Assembly: GCF_000378245.1 (NCBI RefSeq)
Contig: NZ_KB899500.1
Location: forward strand, 62,001 to 126,000
Source of the DNA: Aromatoleum toluclasticum ATCC 700605
Lineage (GTDB): Bacteria > Pseudomonadota > Gammaproteobacteria > Burkholderiales > Rhodocyclaceae
Reading direction: 5' to 3'
DNA length: 64,000 nt
The notes under the pieces are model-generated. The model had not been told where the DNA came from. It searched no databases and saw nothing but the letters and a program-made list of their open reading frames with translations. The translations under genes were made by a program, and so were the position numbers. Below are positions 40,043 through 48,066 of the stretch, piece by piece. Each line of letters starts with the position of its first letter. Positions within the stretch are counted from its first letter, which is position 1.

Positions 40043-41074
40043 ATGGAGAAGACAATGAGCAACGCCCCCGCCACCCCCGCCCCCAGCACCCTCGCCGGTT
40101 CGCCGCGCGCCGCCGTTCAACCGACGTCCCGCGAGCGATTCCAGTCCCTGATGCGTACGGTCGGGATGCTGCCGGTGCTGATCCTGCTCGCCGCCGGCTT
40201 CGGCATCCTCGCCGAGGGCTTTTTCACCGCGCAGAACCTGTCGATCGTCGCGCAGCAGGCGTCGATCAACATCGTGCTCGCGGCCGGCATGACCTTCGTG
40301 ATCCTCACCGCCGGCATCGACCTGTCGGTGGGGGCCATCCTCGCCGCGGCGGCGGTCGTTTCGGTGATGAGCTCGACGCTGCCCGGCGGAGGCATCCTGG
40401 GCATCGCCGCGGGCCTCGCCGTGGGCCTCGCGTTCGGCCTGGTGAATGGCAGCCTGGTCGCCTTCGCGAAGCTGCCGCCCTTTATCGTTACGCTGGGCGC
40501 GCTGACGGCAGTGCGCGGCATCGCACGCCTGCTGGGCAACGACCAGACGGTGTTCAACCCCGACCTGCCCTTCGCCTTCATCGGCAACGACAACCTGCTC
40601 GGCGTGCCTTGGCTGGTGTGGATCGCGGGCGCGGTGATCGCCGGTTCGTGGTTCATCCTGCGCCGCACGGTGCTGGGCCTGCACATCTATTCCGTCGGCA
40701 GCAACCCCGAGGCGGCACGCCTGTCGGGCATCAAGGTATGGAAGGTGCTGCTCTTCGTGTATGCGATGTCGGGCCTGCTCGCCGGCCTCGGCGCGGTGAT
40801 GACCTCGGCGCGCCTGCTCGCCGCCAACGGCCTGCAGCTCGGCCAGTCCTACGAGCTGGACGCGATCGCCGCGGTGATCCTGGGCGGCACGAGCTTCGTC
40901 GGCGGCGTCGGCTCCATCCTCGGCACGCTGATCGGCGCGCTGATCATCGCGGTGCTGACCAACGGCCTGGTGCTGCTGGGCGTGTCGGACATCTGGCAAT
41001 ACATCATCAAGGGCCTCGTGATCATCGGCGCGGTGGCGCTCGACCGCTATCGCCAGAGCGGTGCGCGGACCTGA
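40043..41074 (+). CDS. Sugar ABC transporter permease (RbsC/FrcC type)
   Basis: 343-aa membrane permease of the CUT2 family. A 40-residue cytoplasmic lead is followed by about 9-10 hydrophobic segments. Conserved RbsC regions are MTFVILTAGIDLSVGAILAAAAV and ILGGTSFVGGVGSILGTLIGALIIAVLTNGL. AGGAGAGACACACC precedes the first ATG (MEKTMS); a second ATG four codons later is possible. Substrate likely fructose or another hexose, judging by the kinase downstream. Confidence 0.92.
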   Translation: MEKTMSNAPATPAPSTLAGSPRAAVQPTSRERFQSLMRTVGMLPVLILLAAGFGILAEGFFTAQNLSIVAQQASINIVLAAGMTFVILTAGIDLSVGAILAAAAVVSVMSSTLPGGGILGIAAGLAVGLAFGLVNGSLVAFAKLPPFIVTLGALTAVRGIARLLGNDQTVFNPDLPFAFIGNDNLLGVPWLVWIAGAVIAGSWFILRRTVLGLHIYSVGSNPEAARLSGIKVWKVLLFVYAMSGLLAGLGAVMTSARLLAANGLQLGQSYELDAIAAVILGGTSFVGGVGSILGTLIGALIIAVLTNGLVLLGVSDIWQYIIKGLVIIGAVALDRYRQSGART

Positions 41075-41171
41075 TCGACACCATCCCCGCCCTTCCCGCT
41101 TTCCATCTCGCTGCGTCCCCGGAATCCGGTCCCGGGTCGCGGCTCAAAAAAGACCGGTTCAGGAGACAACC

Positions 41172-42104
41172 ATGTTCATTCGCAATGCACTCGCCGCCGG
41201 CGTCGCGCTGGCCTGCGTCACCGGGGTCGCCCAGGCGCGCGAGATCAAGTCCGTCGGCGTCACCGTCGGCTCGCTCGGCAACCCCTTCTTCGTCACGATC
41301 GCCAAGGGCGCCGAGGCGAAGGTGAAGGAGATGTACCCGAACGCCAGGGTGATCACCGCGTCGGCCGACTACGACCTGAACAAGCAATTCACGCAGATCG
41401 ACAACTTCATCTCCGCCGGCGTGGACCTGATCCTGCTCAACGCCGCCGACGCGAAAGCGATCGAACCCGCGGTGCGCAAGGCGCAGAAGGCCGGCATCGC
41501 CGTCGTCGGCGTCGACGTCGCCGCGGCAGGCGCGGACGCGACGGTGCAGACCGACAACGTGCAGGCCGGCCGCATCGCCTGCGAGCACATCGTCAAGCGC
41601 CTGAGCGGCAAGGGCAACGTGGTGATCCAGAACGGGCCGCAGGTGTCGGCGGTGATCGACCGCGTCAAGGGCTGCAAGGAAGTGTTCGCCGCCGCGCCCG
41701 GCATAAAGGTGCTCTCGGACGACCAGGACGGCAAGGGCTCGCGCGAAGGCGGCATGAACGTGATGCTCGGCCACCTGACCCGTTTCCCGAAGCTCGACGC
41801 GGTATTCACGATCAACGACCCGCAGGCCATCGGCACCGACCTCGCGGCCCGCCAGCTGAAGCGCAAGGGCATCGTGATCTCGTCGGTGGACGGCGCACCG
41901 GATATCGAGAACGCGCTGAAGACCGAAACCCAGGTCGAGGCCTCCGCGAGCCAGGATCCGTGGCTGATGGCGCAGCAGGCGGTGGTGATCGGCAACGACA
42001 TCCTCAACGGCAAGAAGCCGGCGAGCCCGATGGTGCTGATCCCCTCGACGCTGGTCACGCGCGACAACGTGTCCGGCTACAAGGGCTGGTCGTCGCCGCG
42101 CTGA
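41172..42104 (+). CDS. Periplasmic sugar-binding protein (RbsB/FrcB type)
   Basis: 310-aa binding protein with signal peptide MFIRNALAAGVALACVTGVAQA, mature start REIKSVGVTV. The Peripla_BP_4 family features are present: GVTVGSLGNPFFVTIAKGAEAKVKEM, IDNFISAGVDLILLNAADAKAIEPAV, NDPQAIGTDLAARQLKRKG and VDGAPDIENALKTE. AGGAG lies nine bases upstream. The pocket chemistry cannot be read directly, so fructose as ligand is inferred from the neighbouring kinase. Confidence 0.92.
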   Translation: MFIRNALAAGVALACVTGVAQAREIKSVGVTVGSLGNPFFVTIAKGAEAKVKEMYPNARVITASADYDLNKQFTQIDNFISAGVDLILLNAADAKAIEPAVRKAQKAGIAVVGVDVAAAGADATVQTDNVQAGRIACEHIVKRLSGKGNVVIQNGPQVSAVIDRVKGCKEVFAAAPGIKVLSDDQDGKGSREGGMNVMLGHLTRFPKLDAVFTINDPQAIGTDLAARQLKRKGIVISSVDGAPDIENALKTETQVEASASQDPWLMAQQAVVIGNDILNGKKPASPMVLIPSTLVTRDNVSGYKGWSSPR

Positions 42105-42148
42105 AGGCGTCCGCTCATTCCCCCACCCCCAACGAGACGGTTCAGATC

Positions 42149-43081
42149 ATGTTCCTGGTATGCGGCGAAGCCCTGTTCGATGTCTTCATCGGCGATGAGA
42201 CCGACAACGCCCTGCATCTCGACGCGCGCCCCGGCGGCTCACCTTTCAACGTCGCCATCGGGCTGGCGCGGCTCGGCCAGCCAGTGGCCTTCCTCAGCGG
42301 CCTCGCGAAGGACATGCTCGGCGACCGCCTCGCGCGGGTGCTTGCCCGCGAGGGCGTAGACACCGCGCCCTGCCTGCGATTCGATGCGCCGACAACGCTG
42401 GGCATGATCGAACTCGACGCGGCGGGCGTGCCGCACTACGCGTTCTACGGCAACGGCGCGGCCGACCGCCTGCTGTCGGCGGCCCAGCTGCCCGCGTTCG
42501 GCCCCGAGCTGCAGGCGATCCATCTCGGTTCGTACGCGACGGTGGTCGAGCCGGTCGCCACCGCGCTCGAAACGCTCGTGCGGCGCGAGCGCGATCGCCG
42601 CCTGATCGCCTACGATCCCAACGTGCGCCTCAACGTCGAGCCGTCGATCGAACGCTGGCGCGAGCGCGCCGACACGCTCGCAGGCCTCGCGCATCTGGTG
42701 AAGATCAGCGACGAGGACGTGCGCCTGCTCTACGGCGAGACGGACGAGGCGGCGCTCGCACAGCGCTGGCTCGCGGCAGGAGCGAAGCTGGTCGTCGTCA
42801 CGCGCGGCGCGGACGGCGCGAGCGCGTGGAACGCGAACGGGCGCGCCGACGTGCCCGCCCCGCGCGTCACGACCGTCGACACGGTGGGCGCCGGCGACAC
42901 CTTCCAGTCGTCGATGCTGACATACCTCGCCGAAACCGGCCGCCTGACCCCGGGCGCGCTCGCGGCAATGGAGGCGGACGAGCTCGCCCGCCTCCTCGCC
43001 TTCGCCGCCCGCGCCGCCGCGATCACCTGCTCGCGCCGCGGCGCGGACATGCCGCGGCGGGCCGAGATCGCGATGGAGTGA
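42149..43081 (+). CDS. PfkB-family sugar kinase, probably fructokinase
   Basis: 310-aa cytoplasmic ribokinase-family enzyme. N-terminal PfkB motif in ARPGGSPFNVAIGLARLGQPVAFLSGL (GGxxxN), C-terminal motif VDTVGAGDTFQSSML with the catalytic Asp, and IAYDPNVRLNV as in fructokinases (FrcK/ScrK). It follows the binding-protein gene by 44 bp. It would phosphorylate the incoming hexose to the 6-phosphate and feed Pgi. Ribokinase is a less likely alternative because the ROK/ABC/kinase grouping is that of fructose systems. Confidence 0.88.
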   Translation: MFLVCGEALFDVFIGDETDNALHLDARPGGSPFNVAIGLARLGQPVAFLSGLAKDMLGDRLARVLAREGVDTAPCLRFDAPTTLGMIELDAAGVPHYAFYGNGAADRLLSAAQLPAFGPELQAIHLGSYATVVEPVATALETLVRRERDRRLIAYDPNVRLNVEPSIERWRERADTLAGLAHLVKISDEDVRLLYGETDEAALAQRWLAAGAKLVVVTRGADGASAWNANGRADVPAPRVTTVDTVGAGDTFQSSMLTYLAETGRLTPGALAAMEADELARLLAFAARAAAITCSRRGADMPRRAEIAME

Positions 43082-43108
43082 CGACGCGGACGCCGATCCG
43101 CTACCCCG

Positions 43109-44326
43109 TCACCACGCGAAACGCGCCCCCAGCGTCGCATAGCGGGTCTCGGTCGCGCGGCCGAACGCGGGGTTGAAATCGAAGTCGGAGCGGCCGAGTT
43201 CGCCGTACAGCGTCACGAAGCGGTTCATGCCGTAGTAGAGGCCGGCCAAGGTGCCGCGCGCCTCATGTCCGCGTGTCGCGGCGGTGTCGTCGATGCGGGT
43301 TACGCCGTGGCTCAGTCGCAGCGTCGTCTTCGGCGTCACGCGCGCGGTCGCCTGCACCCACCAGCCCTTGCTTTCGCGCTCGCGGCCGACGGCATCGAGC
43401 GCGTCGTAGTCGAACATCAGCGCCGAACCCAGTCCCTTGCCCGAGAAGGCCGACGCGAAGAGGCCGAAGGCGCCGAGCTTGAGCTGCGCGCCACCCGACA
43501 CACCGCGGCCGGTCACGCTGTCGCCCCCTACGCAACTCGCCCCGCCGGGCAAGCGGCAGTTCTGCGCACGCTGGTACACGCCGTCCGCATACACCGTGTA
43601 GCTGCCGCCCGAGAACGCCCCGTCCCAAGCCACCTCGCCCTCGACTCGGGGCTGCGTGGTCTTGCTCGCGAGGCCAGCCGAGGGCAGGAACACGTTGCCC
43701 ATCTGGCTCGGGTCGTACAGGCCGGCCGAGAACTTCAGCGGATTTGCGCGCGGGCTGTCGTAGCGCAGGCCGCTGTTGAAGTTCGCGTAGAGATAGCCCG
43801 AGTGCAGCGAACCGGCGCCGAGCGCCCCGCCGCCGTTGGCGTTGTCGTAGGCGAAGAAACCGCCGGCGAGCACCGATTCGTCGGCGAGGATGGGCCGCCC
43901 CTGAAAGATGCTGTAGTGCTTGCCGATCGTGACCTGGCCGAAGTCGCCTTCGAAACGCGCCCAGATCTCGCGCGGGTCGATGGACTTCGACGCGGTGTCG
44001 GCGACGTTGCCGCGGTTCTTGAAGTTGCCCTCGCCCGAATGCGGGTTCACGCGCAGCCCGAGGCGGCTCGACATGCGCACGCCGTCCGTTTCCGGCACCC
44101 CGAAGTTGAAGCCGATCATGTTCGGCGAGTCACCCGAGGTGATGCGGAAGGCATCGTTGGCATCGGCATCGCCGTTGGTCGAGCTGGCGTTGAGAATCAC
44201 CCAGCCATCGACGCCGAAGCGGTAGCCATCCTTGTTGTAGACCTCGATCTCGGCCTGCGCGGAACAGGCCAGCAACAGCCCGCACGCGGTGGCGGCGAGG
44301 CGGATCGGATTCATGGTCGTGTGCAT
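43109..44326 (-). CDS. Gram-negative porin
   Basis: 405-aa outer-membrane porin, start at MHTTMNPIRL (AAAGGAGACGA upstream), with signal peptide ending LLLACSAQA. The beta-barrel begins EIEVYNKDGYRFGVDGWVILNAS and ends ARFAW, an aromatic terminus. It resembles the Burkholderia-type general porin family more than LamB. It ends 28 bp from the convergent fructokinase gene and may serve the same sugar, but specificity is unknown. One pair of Cys (CRLPGGASC) is seen in a loop region, unusual for such porins. Confidence 0.85.
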   Translation of the reverse strand: MHTTMNPIRLAATACGLLLACSAQAEIEVYNKDGYRFGVDGWVILNASSTNGDADANDAFRITSGDSPNMIGFNFGVPETDGVRMSSRLGLRVNPHSGEGNFKNRGNVADTASKSIDPREIWARFEGDFGQVTIGKHYSIFQGRPILADESVLAGGFFAYDNANGGGALGAGSLHSGYLYANFNSGLRYDSPRANPLKFSAGLYDPSQMGNVFLPSAGLASKTTQPRVEGEVAWDGAFSGGSYTVYADGVYQRAQNCRLPGGASCVGGDSVTGRGVSGGAQLKLGAFGLFASAFSGKGLGSALMFDYDALDAVGRERESKGWWVQATARVTPKTTLRLSHGVTRIDDTAATRGHEARGTLAGLYYGMNRFVTLYGELGRSDFDFNPAFGRATETRYATLGARFAW

Positions 44327-44432
44327 CGTGTCGTCTCCTTTGGTATGGGATCGGCGGGGGAAGCGTCTCCTCCCTGTCCCCCGCCGTGATCGCGACGTGC
44401 CACGCAAAGCCCATTAACCCGGCAAACAATTT

Positions 44433-44499
44433 CCGTTCGGGCTGAGCCTGTCGAAGCCCAGTTACCGCAAGCGCCCTTCGACACGCTCAGGGCGAACGG
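44433..44499. repeat. Inverted pair of dispersed REP-like repeats
   Basis: Two copies of the family in opposite orientation: CCGTTCGGGCTGAGCCTGTC at 44433-44452 (continuing GAAGCCC) and CCTTCGACACGCTCAGGGCG at 44475-44494 (continuing AACGG). They form a long hairpin. The same family occurs singly at 18761-18788 and degenerate at 12292-12364. Confidence 0.75.
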
Positions 44500-44698
44500 T
44501 ATTGCCTGCTTCACTGCCGGGTTGATGTCCACGTAGCGCCGCTGGGACTGTGCATAGCAACGGCGGTGCCATGCGGCGGAGACACGGCGCCGCGACATAT
44601 ACCCAAGTCATTTCAATGCATCTGCATCCCATGAACGGCGGGTTGTTTAGTCAATGAACGCCCCCCGCGCCCCGACGGCCGGGCGCCCCGTCGGGCCG

Positions 44699-44786
44699 TG
44701 CGACAGAAGCCCGGACATGCGACAGCGACGTCGCAGCGATGCGACACCTGTAACACCCCGAGCGACGCCACTGCGACAGTGTCGCG
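44699..44786. promoter_or_regulatory. Clustered TGCGACA sites, likely activator (UAS) array
   Basis: TGCGACA occurs at 44699-44705, 44718-44724, 44740-44746 and 44772-44778; the last is half of the palindrome TGCGACAGTGTCGCG (44772-44786). Start-to-start spacings are 19, 22 and 32 bp, near whole helical turns. The array ends 105 bp before the sigma-54 promoter, the usual distance for enhancer sites of an NtrC/AcoR-type activator, one of which is encoded at 51255. Confidence 0.7.
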
Positions 44787-44890
44787 AGGCCCGCGCCGAC
44801 TCGATAACGCCACCGCAGTACACGCAACATCCACACACAATCAGTCACTTGCACGAACAATGACGAATGTCTTTTGGATTTTCTGCAGAC

Positions 44891-44906
44891 TGGCACCCCT
44901 CTTGCG
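44891..44906 (+). promoter_or_regulatory. Sigma-54 promoter of the E1/E2/GMC operon
   Basis: TGGCACCCCTCTTGCG has the -24 TGGCAC and -12 TTGC elements with the exact 5-bp spacing of the RpoN consensus. It lies 94 bp upstream of the first start codon of the operon and downstream of the TGCGACA array. Confidence 0.88.
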
Positions 44907-44999
44907 ATAAGCCCTGCACACAGCCGCCGGATCGCCCGGCACCAGATCGGGCCAACGGCGGCGATGGCACCCCACCAATCGACGAGGAGGTATGCAGCG

Positions 45000-46010
45000 A
45001 TGGACGCGACAGCCGGGCAACTGCTGTGGATGTACGAAAAGATGATCGAGATCCGGGAGTACGAGGAGACCATGGCCCGGGTCTATCTGGAGGGCAAGCT
45101 CCCGCCGAAGATCCAGAAGGGCCTCGCCTTCGACATCGGCGCGGGACCCGTGCCAGGCGAGATGCACCTCGCGGCGGGCCAGGAGCCGGTCGCGGTGGGC
45201 GTGTGCGCGCATCTGCGCCAGGACGACACCGTGGTCGGCGCGCACCGCCCGCACCACTTCGCGATCGCGAAGGGCGTCGACCTCGACGCGATGACCGCCG
45301 AGATGTTCGGCAAGGACACGGGGCTGGGCCGCGGCAAGGGCGGCCACATGCACCTCTTCGACCCGGCGGTGAAGTTCTCCTGCGGCGGCATCGTCGGCGC
45401 CGGCGCGCCGCAGGCCTGCGGGGCCGCGCTGGCGGCGAAGAAGCTCGGCCGGGATTCCGTCGCGGTGGCCTTCTTCGGTGAAGGCGCGGCCAACCAGGGC
45501 GCCTTCCACGAGGCGCTGAACCTCGCCGCGCTGTGGAAGCTGCCGGTCGTCTTCGTCGTCGAGGACAACAAGTACGGCATCTCGGTCGAGAAGTCCGCCT
45601 CGACGGCGATCGCCTCCAACGCCGACCGCGCCGCCGGCTACGGCATGCCCGGCGTGCTGGTCGAGCGCAACGACGCGCTGGCGGTGTTCAAGGCCGCCGG
45701 CATGGCCGTCGCGCGGGCGCGCCGCGGCGAGGGCCCGACCCTGATCGAGGTGAAGACCGACCGCTACTTCGGCCACTTCCAGGGCGACCCGGAGACCTAC
45801 CGCCCGAAGGGCGAGGCGAAGGAATTGCGCCAGCACGACCCCATCCCCGCGCTCGGCACACTGGTGCGCGACCTCGGGCTGCTGGATGCGAGCTCGGATG
45901 CGAGCTTGCGGGAACGCCTCGCCGCACGCGTGCAGGCCGCCTACGACTTCGGCCGCAACAGCCCCTACCCGCGGCCCGAGGACGCGCTGCTGCACGTCTT
46001 CGCCGAATGA
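45000..46010 (+). CDS. Thiamine-diphosphate dehydrogenase E1 alpha subunit (AcoA/PdhA-like)
   Basis: 336-aa alpha subunit of an E1 enzyme, acting with the beta subunit encoded 32 bp downstream. GAGGAGG precedes the ATG. The ThDP-binding motif is seen as FFGEGAANQG...VVEDNKYG: GEG replaces GDG and DN replaces the usual NN. About 17 residues near 31-48 (from LPPKIQKG to GAGP) are additional to the AcoA/PdhA plan known to me, before GEMHLAAGQEPVAVGV. Acetoin or another alpha-hydroxyketone, or a 2-oxoacid, is the likely substrate; the AcoR-like regulator favours acetoin-type chemistry. First gene of the sigma-54 operon. Confidence 0.88.
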   Translation: MDATAGQLLWMYEKMIEIREYEETMARVYLEGKLPPKIQKGLAFDIGAGPVPGEMHLAAGQEPVAVGVCAHLRQDDTVVGAHRPHHFAIAKGVDLDAMTAEMFGKDTGLGRGKGGHMHLFDPAVKFSCGGIVGAGAPQACGAALAAKKLGRDSVAVAFFGEGAANQGAFHEALNLAALWKLPVVFVVEDNKYGISVEKSASTAIASNADRAAGYGMPGVLVERNDALAVFKAAGMAVARARRGEGPTLIEVKTDRYFGHFQGDPETYRPKGEAKELRQHDPIPALGTLVRDLGLLDASSDASLRERLAARVQAAYDFGRNSPYPRPEDALLHVFAE

Positions 46011-46042
46011 AACCGGGCAACGAACAAGACAAGGAGACCACG

Positions 46043-47083
46043 ATGACCACTGCAACCCCAGCCAAGGCGCGCACGCTGACGATGGCGCAGGCGATTTCCG
46101 AAGCCACCGCACAGGAGATGGAGCGCGATCCGCGCGTCTTCGTGATGGGAGAGGACGTCGGCAAGTACGGCGGCATTTTCAGCGCGACCACCGGCCTGCT
46201 CGACAAGTTCGGCCCGGATCGCGTGATGGACACGCCGATCTCGGAGACCGGCTTCATGGGCGCCGCGCTCGGCGCCGCCGCCGAGGGCCTGCGGCCGATC
46301 TCGGAGCTGATGTTCGTCGACTTCTTCGGCGTGTGCTTCGACCAGATCTACAACCACATCGCCAAGAACCACTACATGTCGGGCGGCGCCTGCAAATACC
46401 CGCTGGTGATCACGACCGGCATCGGCGGCGGCTACAACGACGCCGCGCAGCACTCGCAGTGCCTGTACTCGATCTTCGCCCATGTGCCCGGTCTGAAGGT
46501 GGTCGTGCCGTCGAATGCCTACGACGCCAAGGGCCTGATGACGACCGCGATCCGCGACGACAACCCGGTGGTCTTCCTCTACCACAAGGGCATCATGGGG
46601 CTGTCGTGGATGTCCTACTTCGAAGGCAGCACCAACGAGGTTCCCGAGGAGCCCTACGCGCTCCCCTTCGGCGAGGCGCGCGTGGTGCGCGAGGGCAGCG
46701 ACGTCACGATCGTGACGCTGTCGCAGATGGTGCAGAAGTCGCTCGTCGCTGCGGAAGAACTGGCCGCGGAGGGCATCTCGGCCGAGATCGTGGACCTGCG
46801 CACGCTGGTGCCGCTCGACCGCGCCACCGTGCTGAAGTCGGTCGCGAAGACCGGGCGGCTCCTCGTCGCCGACGAGGACTACCTGAGCTACGGCCTCTCC
46901 GGCGAGATCGCCGCGCTGGTCGCCGAGCACCTCGACACCGTCCGCCTCAAGGCCCCCGTGCGCCGCCTCGCGGTGCCCGACGTGCCCATCCCCTTCAGCC
47001 GCCCGCTCGAACAGTTCGCCATCCCGCAGGTGGACAACCTAGTCGCCAGCGTGCGCGGCCTCATGAACGCCAAAGTTTATTGA
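46043..47083 (+). CDS. Thiamine-diphosphate dehydrogenase E1 beta subunit (AcoB/PdhB-like)
   Basis: 346 aa, start MTTATPAKARTLTMAQAISEA with AAGGAG upstream. The transketolase-like pyrimidine domain shows VFVMGEDVGKYGGIFSATTGL and DTPISETGFMGAALGAA, with the Glu that activates ThDP in SETG. The C-terminal domain (GSDVTIVTLSQMVQKSL; VDLRTLVPLDRATVLKSV) is standard. It forms an alpha2beta2 heterotetramer with the previous gene product, as in PDH, BCKDH and acetoin dehydrogenases. The lipoyl-domain gene starts 14 bp after its stop. Confidence 0.93.
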   Translation: MTTATPAKARTLTMAQAISEATAQEMERDPRVFVMGEDVGKYGGIFSATTGLLDKFGPDRVMDTPISETGFMGAALGAAAEGLRPISELMFVDFFGVCFDQIYNHIAKNHYMSGGACKYPLVITTGIGGGYNDAAQHSQCLYSIFAHVPGLKVVVPSNAYDAKGLMTTAIRDDNPVVFLYHKGIMGLSWMSYFEGSTNEVPEEPYALPFGEARVVREGSDVTIVTLSQMVQKSLVAAEELAAEGISAEIVDLRTLVPLDRATVLKSVAKTGRLLVADEDYLSYGLSGEIAALVAEHLDTVRLKAPVRRLAVPDVPIPFSRPLEQFAIPQVDNLVASVRGLMNAKVY

Positions 47084-47097
47084 CCCAGGAGACAGAC

Positions 47098-47343
47098 ATG
47101 ATCGACATCATCCTCGACGACGCCGTGTGGGCCGACGTCGACGAAGGCACCGAAGCCCTGCTGCAAGAGTGGCAGGTCAAGGCCGGCGACACGGTCGAAG
47201 CCGGCCAGATGCTCGCGGTGGCCGAGCTCGTGAAGACCAGCCACGAGATCTTCGCCCCCGCCGCCGGCCGCATCGCGGCGATCCAGGTGTCCGAGCAGGA
47301 GACCTTCGGCCGTGGCGCGGTGATCGCGCAGCTGGAGAGCTGA
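47098..47343 (+). CDS. Free-standing lipoyl (biotinyl/lipoyl-attachment) domain protein
   Basis: 81 aa, a single lipoyl-domain fold and nothing else. GDTVEAGQMLAVAELVKTSHEIFAPAAGRIAAI follows the normal hairpin, with the attachment lysine (residue 46) in ELVKTSHE instead of the common ETDKA. In ordinary complexes this domain is the N-terminus of the E2 chain; here it is a separate small gene between E1 beta and the E2 catalytic core. It would carry the acyl group between E1, E2 and an E3 encoded elsewhere. CAGGAGACAGAC precedes the ATG. Confidence 0.9.
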   Translation: MIDIILDDAVWADVDEGTEALLQEWQVKAGDTVEAGQMLAVAELVKTSHEIFAPAAGRIAAIQVSEQETFGRGAVIAQLES

Positions 47344-47346
47344 GCG

Positions 47347-48066
47347 ATGAGCGCGACAGCCTCGCTCGCGCCCGCGCCGGCCCCCGTCACCTCGGCAGCC
47401 GAACGCCGCACCGTGCCGCTCAGCGGCCTGCGCGGCGCGATCGCCCGCAACATGACGCAGGGCTGGCAGGTGCCGCGCGTCGCGCACGAAGTCGACGTCG
47501 ACCTGAGCCGCGTCGAGGCGCTGCGTGCCGAGCGCGCGGCGGCGGGCGAAAAGCTCAGCGTCAACGCCTTCGTCCTACGCGCGGTGGCGCTCGCGCTGCG
47601 CGCCCATCCGCGGCTCAACGCGCTGATGCGCGAGAAGGAGGTCGAGCTCGTCGAGGACATCAACCTCGGCGTCGCGGTCGCCCTCGACGACGGGCTGATG
47701 GTGCCGGTGATCCGCAACGCCGACACGAAGTCCGCCGCCGGGCTCGCCGACGAAACACGCCGTCTCGCCGAGGGCGCGCGTGCCGGCGCGCTCACCGGCG
47801 GCGCCTACCAGCGCGGCACCTTCACGGTGACCAACCTTGGCGCGGCCGGCATCGACCGCTTCAGCCCGATCATCAACCCGCCGCAGGTCGCAATCCTCGG
47901 CGTCGGCCGCACCGCGCTGCGCGCCGTCGTCCGGGACGGTGCCATCGTCGCCGCGCCGGTCGCGACGCTGACGCTGGTGTTCGACCATCGCGCGGTCGAC
48001 GGCCAGCCGGCGGCACTCTTCCTCGGCGAGATCGCGCGCCGCCTGGAACACGCGGAGTTCGACTGA
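47347..48066 (+). CDS. 2-oxoacid dehydrogenase-type E2 acyltransferase catalytic core without lipoyl domain
   Basis: 239 aa containing only the catalytic acyltransferase domain: it starts VPLSGLRGAIARNMTQGWQVPRVAHEVDVDLSRVEAL and ends with the active-site motif DHRAVDG (His about 214, Asp about 218). Neither a lipoyl domain nor a peripheral E1/E3-binding domain is present, so the chain is about half of a normal E2. It follows the lipoyl-domain gene by 3 bp, showing a split E2. It would transfer an acyl group from lipoate to CoA. Its stop codon overlaps the next start (TGATG). Confidence 0.9.
   Translation: MSATASLAPAPAPVTSAAERRTVPLSGLRGAIARNMTQGWQVPRVAHEVDVDLSRVEALRAERAAAGEKLSVNAFVLRAVALALRAHPRLNALMREKEVELVEDINLGVAVALDDGLMVPVIRNADTKSAAGLADETRRLAEGARAGALTGGAYQRGTFTVTNLGAAGIDRFSPIINPPQVAILGVGRTALRAVVRDGAIVAAPVATLTLVFDHRAVDGQPAALFLGEIARRLEHAEFD

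Larger units (their letters stand above)
44327..44999. other. Regulatory gap upstream of the E1 operon
   Basis: 673 bp without a supportable gene. In order it holds an inverted pair of dispersed repeats (44433-44499), clustered TGCGACA sites (44699-44786) and a sigma-54 promoter (44891-44906), all listed separately. Open frames across this stretch are shadow-like. Confidence 0.75.
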
